The notes beneath the pieces were generated by a model. The model saw nothing but the letters and a program-made list of their open reading frames with translations. It did not search any database and had not been told where the DNA came from. Both the position numbers and the translations under genes were made by a program. 64,000 nucleotides of DNA from positions 13,882,852 through 13,946,851 of the forward strand of contig CM042958.1 of NCBI GenBank assembly GCA_023678885.1. The letters are read 5' to 3'. Every line of letters starts with the position of its first letter. Position 1 is the first letter of the stretch. This stretch comes from Pogostemon cablin. Its lineage: Eukaryota; Streptophyta; Magnoliopsida; Lamiales; Lamiaceae. Positions 50,222 to 62,575 of this stretch are shown here, piece after piece.

Positions 50222-51180
50222 GATATTTTTCATGATATAGCTCTCCTGACCAACATAAGATATAGCCTGAAGTGGATCTTATACTGTATTGGCATCCAAC
50301 AAACTCAGAATCAGAATTCTTTATGATCTCTAACAAATCTGATCCCTAATGTGCAAGCATATTATCTTTAGTTCTCTGTAAATACTTTATAAAGATCCAT
50401 ACTAGAGTTACTTATTAAATGTCTACTTAATATACCAACAACATAAGCCAAATTAGGTCTTGTATAGACCTCATCATACAACAACTTCCAACAATCAAAA
50501 CATATAGAATATTTCTACATTTCTTAATCTTTAGTTTTACTTTAGGGCACCTGATTGAGACTGCACTTGTCTCTCTCAATTTAACTTAAAAATGTAATAT
50601 TAGAGACATTGTCTTTGAAGAGGATTCTATTAGACCCCTACTTATGCTTTTAAAAAAGTCCAAATTCAGAATATCGATAGGACAATGTTAATAATATTTA
50701 AGACATAACCAATTCAACAACCTAAAGAATTAATGTCACTAAGGAAACCACTAGAGTTAAGAGAAAAATAATTCGGATAATTAATTCCATAGTGTCCTCA
50801 TTATTTAGGAGAAAACTACATAATTATCCGAATTATTTTTCTCCCAACTCTAGTAGTTTCCTTAGTGACATTAATTCTTTAGGTTATTGAATTTGTTATG
50901 TCTTAAATATTATTGACATTGTCCTATCGATATTCTGAATTTGGACTTTCTTAATAGCATAAGTAGGGGTCTAATAGACTCCTCTTCAAAGACAATGCCT
51001 CTAATATTACTCTTCCCTCTCAAATCAACATCCTCAAAGAATATAATTGGATCATAAACTTTTATTTTTTATTCATAACCAATAAAGTAGTTTGTATTTA
51101 TTTGAGTCCAATTTTCTTTTGTAAATCTCAATGATCTAACCTTAGTTGGACATCACCATATGTGAAATTCTAAGAGTTCT
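50222..51180 (-). pseudogene. Copia pol remnant (integrase C-terminus and RNase H)
   Basis: The minus-strand translation shows the conserved integrase-end pattern HIW-CPTKVRSL...NYFIGYE...KVYDP, with TGA where Copia elements have glycine and a TAA after GYE. Further along, at 50222-50314, comes SEFVGC...RSTSGYIL..SGE, the RNase H signature. Between them lies the inverted duplication in place of the reverse transcriptase. The gene cannot make a working polyprotein. Confidence 0.7.
50595..51009. repeat. Palindrome inside the Copia element (189-bp arms, 37-bp loop)
   Basis: The left arm 50595-50783 and right arm 50821-51009 are inverted copies with over 90% identity by eye. For example TATCGATAGGACAATG in the left is CATTGTCCTATCGATA in the right. 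The arm content corresponds to the Copia region just downstream of the integrase. Confidence 0.9.
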
Positions 51181-51689
51181 CACAACTAATTTGAGTGAAA
51201 TTTTATTGAGACTGTAAGCTTCAATCTTTAATATTACTCCAATTAGTAACTTTATATTGTGGAAAACTATTTTTGTCTTTTAACTATACCACAACATCAT
51301 TCATACTAAATAATCTCAATGTGGTGTATTTTAAAACAATTTCACAAACCTTAGGAGTAAACAAAAGGTTGTACTTTAGTTGTCTTTAGCAGCATTCTTA
51401 ATGGATTTTATTGTATTGTCCTTATACTCTATTGATGAAGTTCTCATCATGTATGATTTTGTTGTTGATATAGGTTAAACTTAATTGGCAGACTTCTTGA
51501 TTATACAAAGAATTAATCCAAAATGATTATCATGCTTGCACTAAACTTTATAATCTTTCAAATTTTAAATAGTTTAGAATCATCTCAAGGAATCGAGCAC
51601 AACATTAGTATCAAGTCCAATGACAACAATACTAACTTGTAAGTGACACTCTCTATATAGTAGTCAAATACTGATCATAAAACTGTCAA

Positions 51690-52120
51690 GTAATAGCCTT
51701 CCTTTGGGCCGACTTATTACTCACATGTTAAACAAATAATTGTCACTTATTCACAACCACATGTGCTTGTGTATTTCGGGCCAAATATTAATCTACCTTT
51801 GGGCCGATCAATACCCGCATGAAGATACACTCACAACATACATGTCATAAAATAATTATGACTAGTGATATTAAATGGGGACCCATCACAAGACACCTTG
51901 TGCAACATTAACCTCGTCTATGGACAAAAATTACTGCAAGGGTAATCTTGGTGTAATAATCAAGTACTGATAATAAGTTCTGTCAAACAAAAGTCTATCT
52001 TTAGACCGACTAATGTTCACATGAATAATTTAAGATAATTATTACATACTTATCATTACATGTGTGTTATTATTTTGTCAAAATGTGCCTGCCTATGGGC
52101 CGAACACAGAACACATAAAT
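51690..52120. repeat. Repeated TTGGGCCGA motif in the Copia interior
   Basis: Four spaced copies of a motif like CTTTGGGCCGACTAAT...CACATG (near 51703, 51797, 51995 and 52094) lie between the integrase remnant and the 5' LTR. No coding frame covers them. They probably belong to the untranslated part of the element. Confidence 0.6.
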
Positions 52121-53838
52121 AATACCACACACATCTATGTAATTTCAATAAAGTCGCACTCTATACACAGAGGCTGCTATGACAATATGATGTTTTGATT
52201 GACCAGATTGAAAATTACTAGACTAATTAAACAAATATTTATGTTTAATTGACTACATTGAAAAATGTCTCCTCAAATTTAAATTTAATTAAATTCTCAA
52301 ACTAAATGAGAATATTTAATGATTCACCCATATTAAAATAATGAAATATTTCTAAACTTAATTAATACACTATCATATGCATATTCAAATTACCATAATG
52401 GCTGCCAAATTAATTAATTAATTAATTAGAATATATATCAAATAAACAAAATTAGGCAAATATCTTGATCCAAATTGCCAAACATACAATTCCATCCAAA
52501 ATTAATCAAATTTGTCACACGGATTACACACACATAAGATGTAATTATATTTATAAATGATTTATTAATTCAAATGAATAAAGGATTCACTTAATGTATA
52601 AATGACAATCATGATACATAATCTATAACTCAAATATCACAATGATATTCACAATCTATCAACATGATGTCCAACCAATATTGGATGACAAATTAAAGAT
52701 ATTAACAGAATCGAATCCGAGTCTAATTCTTAGAATAGAATATGCATTATACGAAAGGATTATTATTAAAATTAATTTAATAAACCACAATTTAAATTAA
52801 AAATAATCCACCAAAACTTAACTGGATGAACTTATAATAATTATAATAAGAACATATACCAATTACCAATGTAATTAATAATCACTGAATTTAATTCCAA
52901 CTTATCAATCACAATGACGGAATGCGATTAACTTAATTAGGAATTCCAAATTCTAATTTAAACTAAATTAAATTAGACAATTATTCTCTATTTAATTATT
53001 CACTACTGAATCTTTTATAAATATAACAATAGAATAAGGCTTGTCACAAGCATAGTGATCGACTGATCAATAATTATCTCATTGGCATGTCATTAATTAG
53101 CCCTCACATATTCTACTTAATTTATATATTTGCGCATGAAGTAATTCATTATAAGTAAAATCCACAGTTATAAAATGTTCCATGATCAATCCAAATATTA
53201 AACGGCCACAAATTGAACTGAAGGCATGTCACTTGAATTGATCCAATGAGTTCTCATATTGTTCTCATAGCAAAAGTCAATTGTCCAAAATGAGTATATT
53301 TGATTTAATAATCACAAATTAATTAAATCAGTAATCCACCCAATCACAACTATCGAGAATGAATACTATGAATACATTTTAATATTTCGATGTCCAAAAT
53401 AAAAATCAAAATTATACTCTCGGAATCATCCAATGCCCATAATAAATAATTAAATTCGTTGTAATTCATTAATTGGATTTCCAATTGACATGAGCACATG
53501 ATAACAATCCTTTAAAGGAATTTACGCACACACATTACTGGAGGAATGATAAAGTAATTCGAATATATACTACATCCCATTCACTTATTCGTGATCTTTC
53601 GATAATTATACAATTTGCATTGGCAAATTATTTATGCATTCAATTACCATGTGAATTTAACTATAAGCCCAAATATAAATAAAAGATTCACAGATCCATA
53701 ATTATTTAAACCAAAAATCGTGAATCAGATAAAACATTCGGATTTAAACTGTGATTTTGTAAAATGATTCAAACACAAATATTTGAATCTAAACACAAAT
53801 ACACAATTCTTTCCGATCTCAGAGAATCATAAATAGAG

Positions 53839-54298
53839 TGGTTCAGGAAATTAATCCATAAAACCTTAACCCTATTATGATAAACTGAGATCAAACTGTA
53901 ATGCGGAAGCGTACCTGATCTAATGAGCTTTCATGGCGGAACACAAACTCGAAGATCAATCAGTATTATGACCTTCCTCAACTAAGCCTCCTAATTCCTT
54001 ATAGGGATCGCAGTAATCCCTCCCGATGGGGAGAAGGGAAGACCATGTGTGACTTAGTGTATTGGGGACCATAACTAGAAGCCTTTATATACTATTTGAC
54101 TAGACCACTCATAATCACCTAATCACGTAGTATTAGGTATCTACTCAATTGGCCCATATCAAAATATTACAGCCTATGGACTTTACACCTTAATTGGATC
54201 ACTTAATTAAGCCCATAAAATAATTGAATAGCTAATATAATTGTATAATAATATATTGCCCACAATTAGACTATATTGAAAATTAAAAATTTCCAACA
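53839..54298 (-). repeat. 5' LTR of the Copia element
   Basis: 460 bp; on the plus strand TGGTTCAGG...TTTCCAACA. It is the partner of 48990-49450. I saw no clear primer-binding site next to it. Confidence 0.85.
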
Positions 54299-56197
54299 TA
54301 ATAATCTCTTTGTACCCTCCCTCTCACATCAAAAACTCATTTTCAAAAGTAATAATATTTAAATTAAAAAATATTATACTTTTAATAAAAATAATATCAC
54401 TTATTAAAAGAACAATAATATATTTATAAAAAATAATAATTAATTAAAAAAGAGTGAACAATCTATAATATATTTTAATTAAAAGAAATGACATTAATAC
54501 TTTTTAATTAGAAATAATATCTGATTTAACTAAAAAAAACATAAAGAATGATAATATTTTTATTGAAAAGTAAGTAATGAAAAAAATTAATTAAAACCCT
54601 TAACGTTCTTACAAGACTTGCTAAATAGTTGCATTTCATAATGGTGTTGTAGAACTATTAAAAGAAATTCTAAGATTTAATTTTATATGATGCTAAAATT
54701 CGATTATTCTATTCAAAATTTCGTCACTACCCGGGAATAAAATTTAGAAGCTATTATTAGTAAAAGATTTTCAGAAATGAAAAGGCACAAAAAATAACAT
54801 GGAACTAGTAATTACTCTACAATGTTACTTTACAATATGAGAAACGATTTTGTTAATAAATTCTTCTAAATAGAATAATCAGAGTGGAATACGATATGAT
54901 CAAAAAGGGAGAGTAAAGGGTACGGTTGTAGAAATGAAAAGGCACAAAAAATAACATGGAACTAGTAATTACTCTACAATGTTATTTTACTATATGAGAA
55001 ATAATTTGTTAATAAATTCTTCTAAATACAATAATCAGAGTGGGATACGGTGGGATCAGAAAGAGAGAGTGAAAGGTATGATGGCAGAAAAATATTAGAA
55101 AGGTAGAGTGAAGGTGTTCTGCCACCAAATCAGAAAGATTTTGATATAATAAGAGTAGAATATGATGAGATCAGAAAGGAAGAGTGAAGGGTACAGTTGC
55201 ATAAAGAAAGAGTGAAGGGTAACTCTTCTAAAAAAAATTTCATCATAAACCACTAAAAACAATTTATCATAAACCATGAATTAACTCTTCTATCACCTCT
55301 CTTGTTATTTCATACCATGAATTAAGTCATACTTTATTTTGCTATTTTCAGTTTTTATTCGACATATCAGATTTAATTTTTATTGCTTGTTTAGGGTGTT
55401 TGGTCGAATGGTTTAAGAAAATTTGGAGTGAGAATGAAATGGAAAGTTACCTTTTGATGGATTGATAGCAAATAAAATCAAACCCTCATATTGAGGAATT
55501 AATCAAGAGTGATACTTCTTCATCAATTTTCACAAAAACCTTACCCTTGGAACATTTTCATACAATTACTTACCTTCCATAAGGATGAAACAAAGCACAC
55601 AAACTATAACACATGAATTATAAATGACAACGCTTAGATGAATTATAAAAGTAGACTTACAAGGTTAGATTAAATTAAAAGGGTCTAAGGAAAGAAATAA
55701 AAAGAATTGGGAAAAAAATAGGTATTAAAAAATGCAACCTTGTGGTAAGAAATTTTAATTCATATTACCCAACCCCACCCCAACCCCCAAATTGGCTTAT
55801 AATTTGTTCTCAAAGATGCATTTAGCCATGAAGCAAAATAGATTCACATCTTCAGTAAATATATCAATGCTATCACAAAATCAGTCAAAATTAATAAGTA
55901 AATAAGGAAACCACAGGAAAATGGACAAAAAAATTATGAGAAATATAATTATAGGATATACATAAAATCCATCAAAACTGAGTATCATGGAAGATTCCAG
56001 AAGCCACCTAACACTGTTTTCACACTTGAGTGGCCAAAGTGCCTCCACCACAGAATATCCCAGAATAGGTCTGTTGGGGCTTCCTTTGCCTAACCACAAG
56101 TAGAATGCCTGGAAAAATCAATGTCATCATGAATTTGAATGAAACATATTTGTTGGAGATCAGATTAGACTAGGAAGGAGGATGGAAGTACAGCTTT
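54299..56197. other. Intergenic DNA and 3' flank of the SHMT gene
   Basis: AT-rich DNA that includes the tandem repeat at 54774-55086. The part nearest 56197 should contain the 3' UTR of the minus-strand SHMT gene. No other gene recognised. Confidence 0.5.
54774..55086. repeat. 157-bp tandem duplication with decayed further units
   Basis: Units 54774-54930 and 54931-55086 both start GAAATGAAAAGGCACAAAAA and end in a GAGAGT(A/G)AAGGGTA-like stretch. Fragments of the same end (AGAGTGAAGGGTA) recur at about 55180 and 55208. Confidence 0.8.
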
Positions 56198-59100
56198 TTA
56201 TGCATCCAATCCTGGCATTGCAAACTGTGTAGCAAAACCTTCGACTCGTGTCCGGAGTTCCACGATTTCGTTGTTGCTCTCCAGCCCTTTTAAAAAGGAT
56301 TTTGTGAGTTTACCATGTTCTTTCTGGACACTACTTGCAATATGTGCAGCTCGAACAAGAATATCTGCTATCGTCTCAAAATCAGCCTCGAGACAACCTC
56401 TTGATGTCATTGCAGGTGTTCCTGGACCAAACATATGCAAAGCCTATAATCACAGCACACAATTAAACCACTGCGTAGGAGTTAGCAGGAGGCATGAGAT
56501 TACGTACCAATGCGTACGCCTCCAGGAGTAATATTGCCATTCTCGTCGAAAACTGTAACTTTATTGAGGGTGATATGACACACTTCACAGACCTTCTCAA
56601 ACTTTTTACCTATGGATCAAACGAGATTATGGACATACGTGAAACAAACCCATATTAAGCTGCAAATAGATGAAGAATACTTAATATTAATGAGCACAGA
56701 GAAGAAAACAAAATAACAAGTCAGGGAGACAACTAAAGAGCTCAACCAAATAACCATACACAGGGACAACTAATGAAACAATTCAGTCAGTCGAATGGGG
56801 AGAATCAATCGATTCTTGTCAGATATCTTCAACAGTGTGTGCCTAATCAGATTACCCAATAGCTTTTGTGAAAATGCCCACATCCTTAACTTGTAGCCAA
56901 TGGGAACTCAACGAGAGAGATACACACTAATTTAAAAAAAGTAGCAGTTCAAAACTGATAGCAACTAGCAGCAGCATAACGTATCATTAGCCTATATAAC
57001 TCCGAAATCAATTCACTTGCCTCCATTAAATTTATCAGTCACATAAAGAACAGTCATTCTGCCCCCAACTCAGATAGTACCTTAATCAGATATCAACCAA
57101 TCATGGCGTGATGACATTACAAACAGACATGCCAAGGTCACAAAGTCAATTTAGAAATATTTAGTTCTAATTTCTAATTGTTGCATCTACTTATCACACT
57201 TGCATCAGCACTCGTAAACAGTTTTTGCACATTACGTGCAAAGACACACTTGCTCCTTAACTGCTCAATGCAGGATGACTTGCTAGCTTTCAGATGTAAA
57301 ATGGATTTGTGCAACAAAAGAGATGCAAGTTATATAATTTTTATCATTAAAAAATCATGAATTGGCATCAACAAGATTTCCAATTGAAAGGAGAAGTAGC
57401 ATCAGAATAGTAAGTAACATGCCTGTCAATCCAAAATTTCTTAGATCCCAAAGCAACAAATGATTATTAGTTCCCCCAGTAACCAGTTTGCAGTCTCTTC
57501 CCAGTAGAGCTGATGCTAAAGCCTGAGCATTTTTCTTAACTTGCTGCATATATATCTTATAGTCAGGAGAAGCCACTTGCTTCAGCGCTATTGCCAGAGC
57601 TGCTATGTGATTATTGTGTGGCCCACCTTGAAGAGCAGGGAAAACAGCAAAGTTAATCTTCTCCTCAAAATCGTATCTGTCGGAGCCATCTCCTTGACTT
57701 AAAAGAATGCCTCTCTTCTTTGGTTTTTGCCCCTTTCTGTAGAAAATGATTCCTCCCCTAGGACCTCGAAGACTTTTATGAGTAGTTGAGGTAACAATAT
57801 CACAATATTCAAAAGGACTTGCAGACTCCTGCATTAAAATTTAGTAAACGGTTAAAGCAAATGAATCTGAATGCCCAAGCTACGTAAAGAAATGAAATTG
57901 CGATGGCAAAATGTGCAAACATATTGATCAGTTGGCTGTCAACTAATATTGCATTCTTTCAAACTTTGGAATCAAGTGCTCAACTTGATTATCAAAGGAG
58001 AGTTATTTTCTCAATGGAGAAAAATGATAAACAGAATATCTAAAAACAAATAAAACTTCTACAAACAAACCAATAAAAATTTTCAACCTATAGAGCACAA
58101 ATGGATACTATCTAAAGCTCACAACCAAAACCAACTCATGCAAAAAAAAGTGAGCCATGTGACAGAGATGATATAACATCAAATGGCTTCCTCTAATTCC
58201 ATTCAAAGTAAACAACAGGACACAAAAACATGATTAATAATAATCAGATAAACAGCACATATAAAGTGAGAAAGGCAGCCTATTATCATAGTGAAAATAA
58301 ACAGCAACTAAAAAACCTACGAAGATTCTAACCTTAGCTGCAATAAGACCACTAATCTGAGCCATGTCACACAACAAAACAGCACCACATTTATCTGCTA
58401 TCTGCCTAAATCTTGCATAGTCCCACTCCCGAGGATACGAACTCCCACCACAAATCAATATCTTCGGGCGAAAATCAAGTGCCCTCTCCTCGAGCTTATC
58501 ATAGTCTACATACCCAGTCTGTGGGTTCACCTTATATGGTAGAGACTCAAAGAATATTGAGGCCCCTGAAACTTTCCTCCCATTGGGCAAATAGCATCCA
58601 TGACTAGTGTTCCCTCCTGATGGTGTGTCCAGCCCCATTATCCTATCACCCGGTAGCAAAAGCCCAGTATAGACAGCAAAATTGGCTGATGTACATGAGT
58701 AAGGCTGCACATTCACACCCCAATTTGCAGAATCAAGCCCGAAAGCAGCCAATGCACGCTCACAGCAGAGGGTTTCAATCTCATCAATGTACTGATTCCC
58801 ACCGTAGTACCGGGCTCCCGGCATCCCTTCGGAGTATTTATTAGTCAGGTGGCTCCCAAGTGCCTCCATCACAGCTTTGCAGACGAAATTCTCAGAAGCA
58901 ATCAATTCAATCCCTTTGAATTGCCTCTGTTTCTCCTTCTCCATAATTGAGAATATATCCGGATCAGCGTGTTGAAGGCTCTGATTTCCCCAAGCCCTCA
59001 CTGCACTCCTCCGAGATTCCATCTCCCCGGAGGGAACACTAAATCCCTTGGACGAGGAACATGGCGTCGAATCTCGGTCGCGTTTCCGCTTCGTCAACGT

Positions 59101-59382
59101 CATGGAGTGACCCAAAATCCGAAATTCTTCGACCTCTTTCTCCTCGTCATCCTTGTTTTCACTCGAATTGTTTCCAGCTCCACGGTGATGATTCTCTGTT
59201 TGCTGGTCCATCAACTGGAGCGGAACCGACGGCAGGGGTTGCAGTTGTTCTCGAACCCTCCACTCGACCTGGAAGGAAATCGAGTCGTCGTCAATATTGG
59301 ATACCGTATTGGTGTTCGTTGAAGCATGTGATACAAGCCCTAACGACAGACCACAATTTCCCGGCGATTGAGTCAAATCCAT
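56198..59382 (-). CDS. SHM7: Serine hydroxymethyltransferase, SHM6/7-like, complete, 4 exons
   Basis: PLP enzyme interconverting serine and glycine with transfer of a one-carbon unit to tetrahydrofolate. Minus-strand exons: 59382-58333, 57828-57423, 56609-56508, 56421-56198; total 1782 nt (593 aa), the length of the plant SHM6/7 clade, with consistent phases. An extra N-terminal region of about 130 residues holds a likely nuclear localisation signal KRKRDRD at 98-104. The SHMT core begins near LQHADPDIFSIMEKEKQRQF. Motifs: NKYSEGMPGARYYGGNQYID, ILICGGSSYPREWDYARFRQ, CDMAQISGL and the PLP-lysine motif TSTTHKSLRGPRGG (K368). It ends VEGFATQFAMPGLDA. The second intron has a GC donor. Members of this clade are reported as nuclear or cytosolic, and whether all are active enzymes is less certain than for SHM1-4. 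The symbol is a clade-level guess (6 or 7). Confidence 0.93.
56610..57422 (-). other. GC-AG intron in the SHMT gene
   Basis: To preserve the conserved DLRNFGLTGKKFEKVCE reading, exon 2 must end GGATTGACAG and exon 3 start GTAAAAAG. This gives an intron that starts GCATGT and ends ATCCATAG on the minus strand. Reading on without splicing hits a stop after about 20 codons. Confidence 0.8.
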
Positions 59383-60495
59383 CGACAGAGCGAAAGAAAA
59401 CTAGATTCAAGTTTCCTTATCACTTGGAATAGAATCACAAGTATTCGCCCCACACACCGAAAATCGGGGAATCAATGTTGGCAAGAACAACAAGGGCCGC
59501 CGGAGAAACAAGAATCGAAAGAGGCGGCGGGGGTAGAAACATCCGTGAAGAAACACAGCTGCTGCATACGAAACCAAACGAAACGAATTGAATTGAGATT
59601 CTTGGAAATGGAGAAATTTGGAAGATTGAGGAACGGCAGAAAGAGAAACACTAGTCCATATAATAAGGCAGTGGAGTCGGCCCACAAATGCTCGAGAATG
59701 TTTGGATCGAATTTCACCAATTGCTTTCTTGTTCCAACACCAAATTGTCCAATCAGGCTAGTTTCTTGCTTGCTTTCGATGAATCGTTATGAATTAACTG
59801 ATTCCTTTCTCCCAAATTTTCTTCTTTAATCCATCTGTTGCCAAATCAACAATTTTTATACTGTTGTACGCCTGCTTTCCACAACGTTTACAATTTAGTT
59901 TAGTTTATTTAACGTTTACTACTCCTATTATTCTCATAATTAACTTTAAAGGGTAGTTATAATTCATTTTGTGAACTTCATATTTTTCGTAAATTTGTAA
60001 ATGTTTTGTTCATTCTCATTTTATTATATTTTTTATTAAATAGTATGTTAGTACCTTTTATTTTTATTTCGAATTTATAAAATAACTCATTATACATCAC
60101 TTTTCATTTAACAATATGTCATTCTTTATTGAAATATTGCCACTTTTTCTACATGTCACACAAATGTTTGTTCTCTCTAATATCTTCTCTTTTATTTTTT
60201 AGTTTAGAAAAAATACTTCGCTTCATCTCATAACTCATAAGTACGTCGGGTGTTCTTAACATTTCAACTCTCAATATAATTCAATTTTTTAAAAAAAATT
60301 AGTTTCTTATTTTTTTGGAACTATTTTAAACCAAGAATTTTCAATTTTAGCTCATTATTATGTTTTAAAAAATTTGGAAATTCTCTCATCTAATACGAAA
60401 CTTAGTAAAACTGGGGACCAAATACCACCATGGCACCACATTTTCTTCTATTAGGCAATTACAGAAGTACATCAATCATTACCAATATATATATA
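59383..60495. other. SHMT promoter region and intergenic DNA
   Basis: The more GC-balanced 59383-59830 is probably the 5' UTR and promoter of the minus-strand SHMT gene. I did not find a clear TATA box. Open frames there on the plus strand overlap the SHMT coding exon or UTR and look like shadows. The rest to 60495 is AT-rich. Confidence 0.5.
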
Positions 60496-60735
60496 GGGGC
60501 GACTATTTGCATCCGAAACTTACTGAACAAACCCCAAAACTTTTTTACTTAATCTTTTTAAAATCAATAAGACAAAAATATCTTTATTACTAAATACACT
60601 CCGAAAATTATTATTCATCCCCCTAAATATCCTTTCTTCAACAGGATTGGTCTTTAATCTCTGTCTAATCATCCGCCTTGTTGTGATTTATTCATCGTTG
60701 TAATTATTTCTAAGGTTCTATTGGTATATATGAAG

Positions 60736-61110
60736 ATGGATGAATATCAGGAGATGGAAAGGTTTGGTATGGATAATGATTACGAAGACGAGCAGTGGAT
60801 TGGTGGTGAATTCTTTGGGAAGAGCAGGCAGAAACGCAATCAAACCAAAAACATTCTGTATGGTGTGTTTTCTTCTAGCAACAGTGATTTCGAATTCATA
60901 TGATGGGTTAGGGTCGAAGAAGCGCAGGAAAGATATTTCCAAGAAGGCAGACTACTCAAAGCCAGTAAATTTAGTTTCGACGGGATCTGTTATGCCGAGC
61001 CAGGAGATTGATCATATATCCAAGGAGGAAAATGAAATATATAGTGATGATATTCTCAGGCCTGTTGGCACCGGCCTTTGGTTTGGTGCTGGTTCTTCAA
61101 AGAACTATTT
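60736..61110 (+). pseudogene. TFIP11/STIPL1-like N-terminal fragment, copy A
   Basis: It starts MDEYQEMERFGMDNDYEDEQ and WIGGEFF, the N-terminus of plant septin-and-tuftelin-interacting protein 1 (spliceosome disassembly factor, TFIP11/NTR1 family). A frame change after about 56 codons interrupts it. The neighbouring frame continues KKRRKDISKKADYSKPVNLV and STGSVMPSQEID, also typical of the family. It ends near GSSKN with no G-patch or further domain, so it is a broken partial copy. Confidence 0.8.
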
Positions 61111-61130
61111 ATCCTGTAGTGTAGATAGTT

Positions 61131-62003
61131 CGTATTCTCTGTCTATAACTATTTTAATCTAATAATACATTTAACGGACATTTAAAATTTATTTATACTT
61201 AAATATCAAATTATTCAAAAATTTTAATTAGCTTAGTTAAAAAAATAAATCCCAAATAGTAAGTGTGAATGACCCCGGAGTAATTCTTTTTATTTATTTA
61301 TTTTTATTTTTATTTTTTAAGTACTACTCTTATAATGGAAATAAATCAATACAACTAATTTCTCAATAAAAAATATTTAAATTATATCACCCATCTAATA
61401 TAGTAATAATATATTTTATAGTTTATTTATTTATAAAAAGTTATCCAATCACCCATCGCAGATTAAACATTGATTTGGATACCCTATTGAGTTAGCTTCA
61501 TGGTTACTACCTCTTACAGTTCTTGCAGAAATGGCGTGGCTGAGAGAGATTATAGTTATTGTAGTAACAAAATTTGGTGTTGCAAGAATCACATCAGCTG
61601 TTTTTGCTCCGGAAATTGTGGCTGAATTTGTGAATACATAGAAAAATCCTATTTTTTTTTCATATTTAATTTAAGTAAAAAAAGACAGCAGTTTTTATGA
61701 TCAATTTCTAAACTGCTTGGAGTACCTCTAATTTAGAGTACAAACACTTGTGTAAATCGAGTTCACGATGTAAACTCTGTGGTCACCCCTTTCAATTCTA
61801 CACTACCATATGTATTGGAGTTCACGATGTAAATCATCTGGTCACCACTTCCAATCTTATACACCCTATATATTGTGGTTACCTCTTTCAATGCTATATA
61901 GCCTATGTATTGTTGTGGTATTTAAATTAAGGAAGATCACACATTTACAAGAATTTATAATATAAACTCGATTTAAAAAGAGACTAACTCAATTAAAATA
62001 CCC
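61131..62003. other. DNA between the two gene-fragment copies
   Basis: AT-rich, with a short repeated phrase (TTCACGATGTAAA at 61762 and 61821, TGGTCACC nearby). A diverged version of the right transposon end may be present at about 61235-61280. No coding frame recognised. Confidence 0.4.
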
Positions 62004-62154
62004 TTATTACTAAATACACCCTAAAATTATTATTCATCCCTCTAAATATCCTTTCTTCAACAGGATTGGACTTTAATGTCTGTCTAATCATCCGCCTTGT
62101 TGTGATTTATTCATCGTTGTAATTAATTCTAGGGTTCTGTTGGTATATATGAAG

Positions 62155-62575
62155 ATGGATGAGTATCAGGAGATGGAAAGGTTTGGTATGGATAATGATT
62201 ACGAAGACGACCAGTGGATTGGTGGTGAATTCTTTGGGAGTGCAGGCAGAAACGCAATCAAACCAAAGACGACATTCTGTATGGTGTAATTTTCTTCTAG
62301 CGACAGTGATTCCGAATTCATATGATGGGTTAGGGTCGAAGAAGCGCAGGAAAGATATTTCCAAGAAGGCAGACTACTCAAAGCCAGTAAATTTAGTTTC
62401 GACGGGATCTGTTATGCCGAGCCAGGAGATTGATCATATATCCAAAGGAGGAAAATGAAATATAAAGTGATGATATTCTCAGGCCTGTTGGCACGTGCCT
62501 TTGGTTTGGTGCTGGTTCTTCAAAGAATATGGAAAAAGTTGAGGATGACTTCCTGCCCACTGCAAAACGGATCCA
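62155..62575 (+). pseudogene. TFIP11/STIPL1-like N-terminal fragment, copy B
   Basis: It is about 95% identical to copy A by eye, including roughly 150 bp of upstream flank (from about 62004). It starts MDEYQEMERFGMDNDYEDDQ and has its own frameshifts after the GGEFFG stretch and around the KEEN region. It extends further than copy A, through a segment reading KVEDDFLPTAKRI, which corresponds to the next part of the parent protein. It cannot encode a functional protein. Confidence 0.8.

Larger units (their letters stand above)
48990..54298 (-). mobile_element. Decayed Ty1/Copia LTR retrotransposon
   Basis: Two 460-bp LTRs (48990-49450 and 53839-54298) flank a 4.4-kb interior. On the minus strand the 3' LTR starts TGTTGGAAATTT and is preceded by the Copia-type polypurine tract AAGTGGGAGAT (49451-49463). 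Diverged pol remains are readable: an integrase C-terminal stretch at about 51040-51175 (CPTKVRSLRF, NYFIGYE, KVYDP) and RNase H at about 50222-50314 (SEFVGC, RSTSGYIL). Frames are broken by stops and most of the reverse transcriptase is absent. The LTRs differ at about 35 positions by eye, mostly C/T transitions, so the insertion is not recent. No matching 5-bp target duplication was found. Confidence 0.85.

Noticed and set aside
59061..59829. Plus-strand open frames of 117-153 codons near the SHMT start
   Set aside because: They lie antisense to the SHMT first exon and its 5' flank, have no family pattern and are explained by the composition of the real gene.
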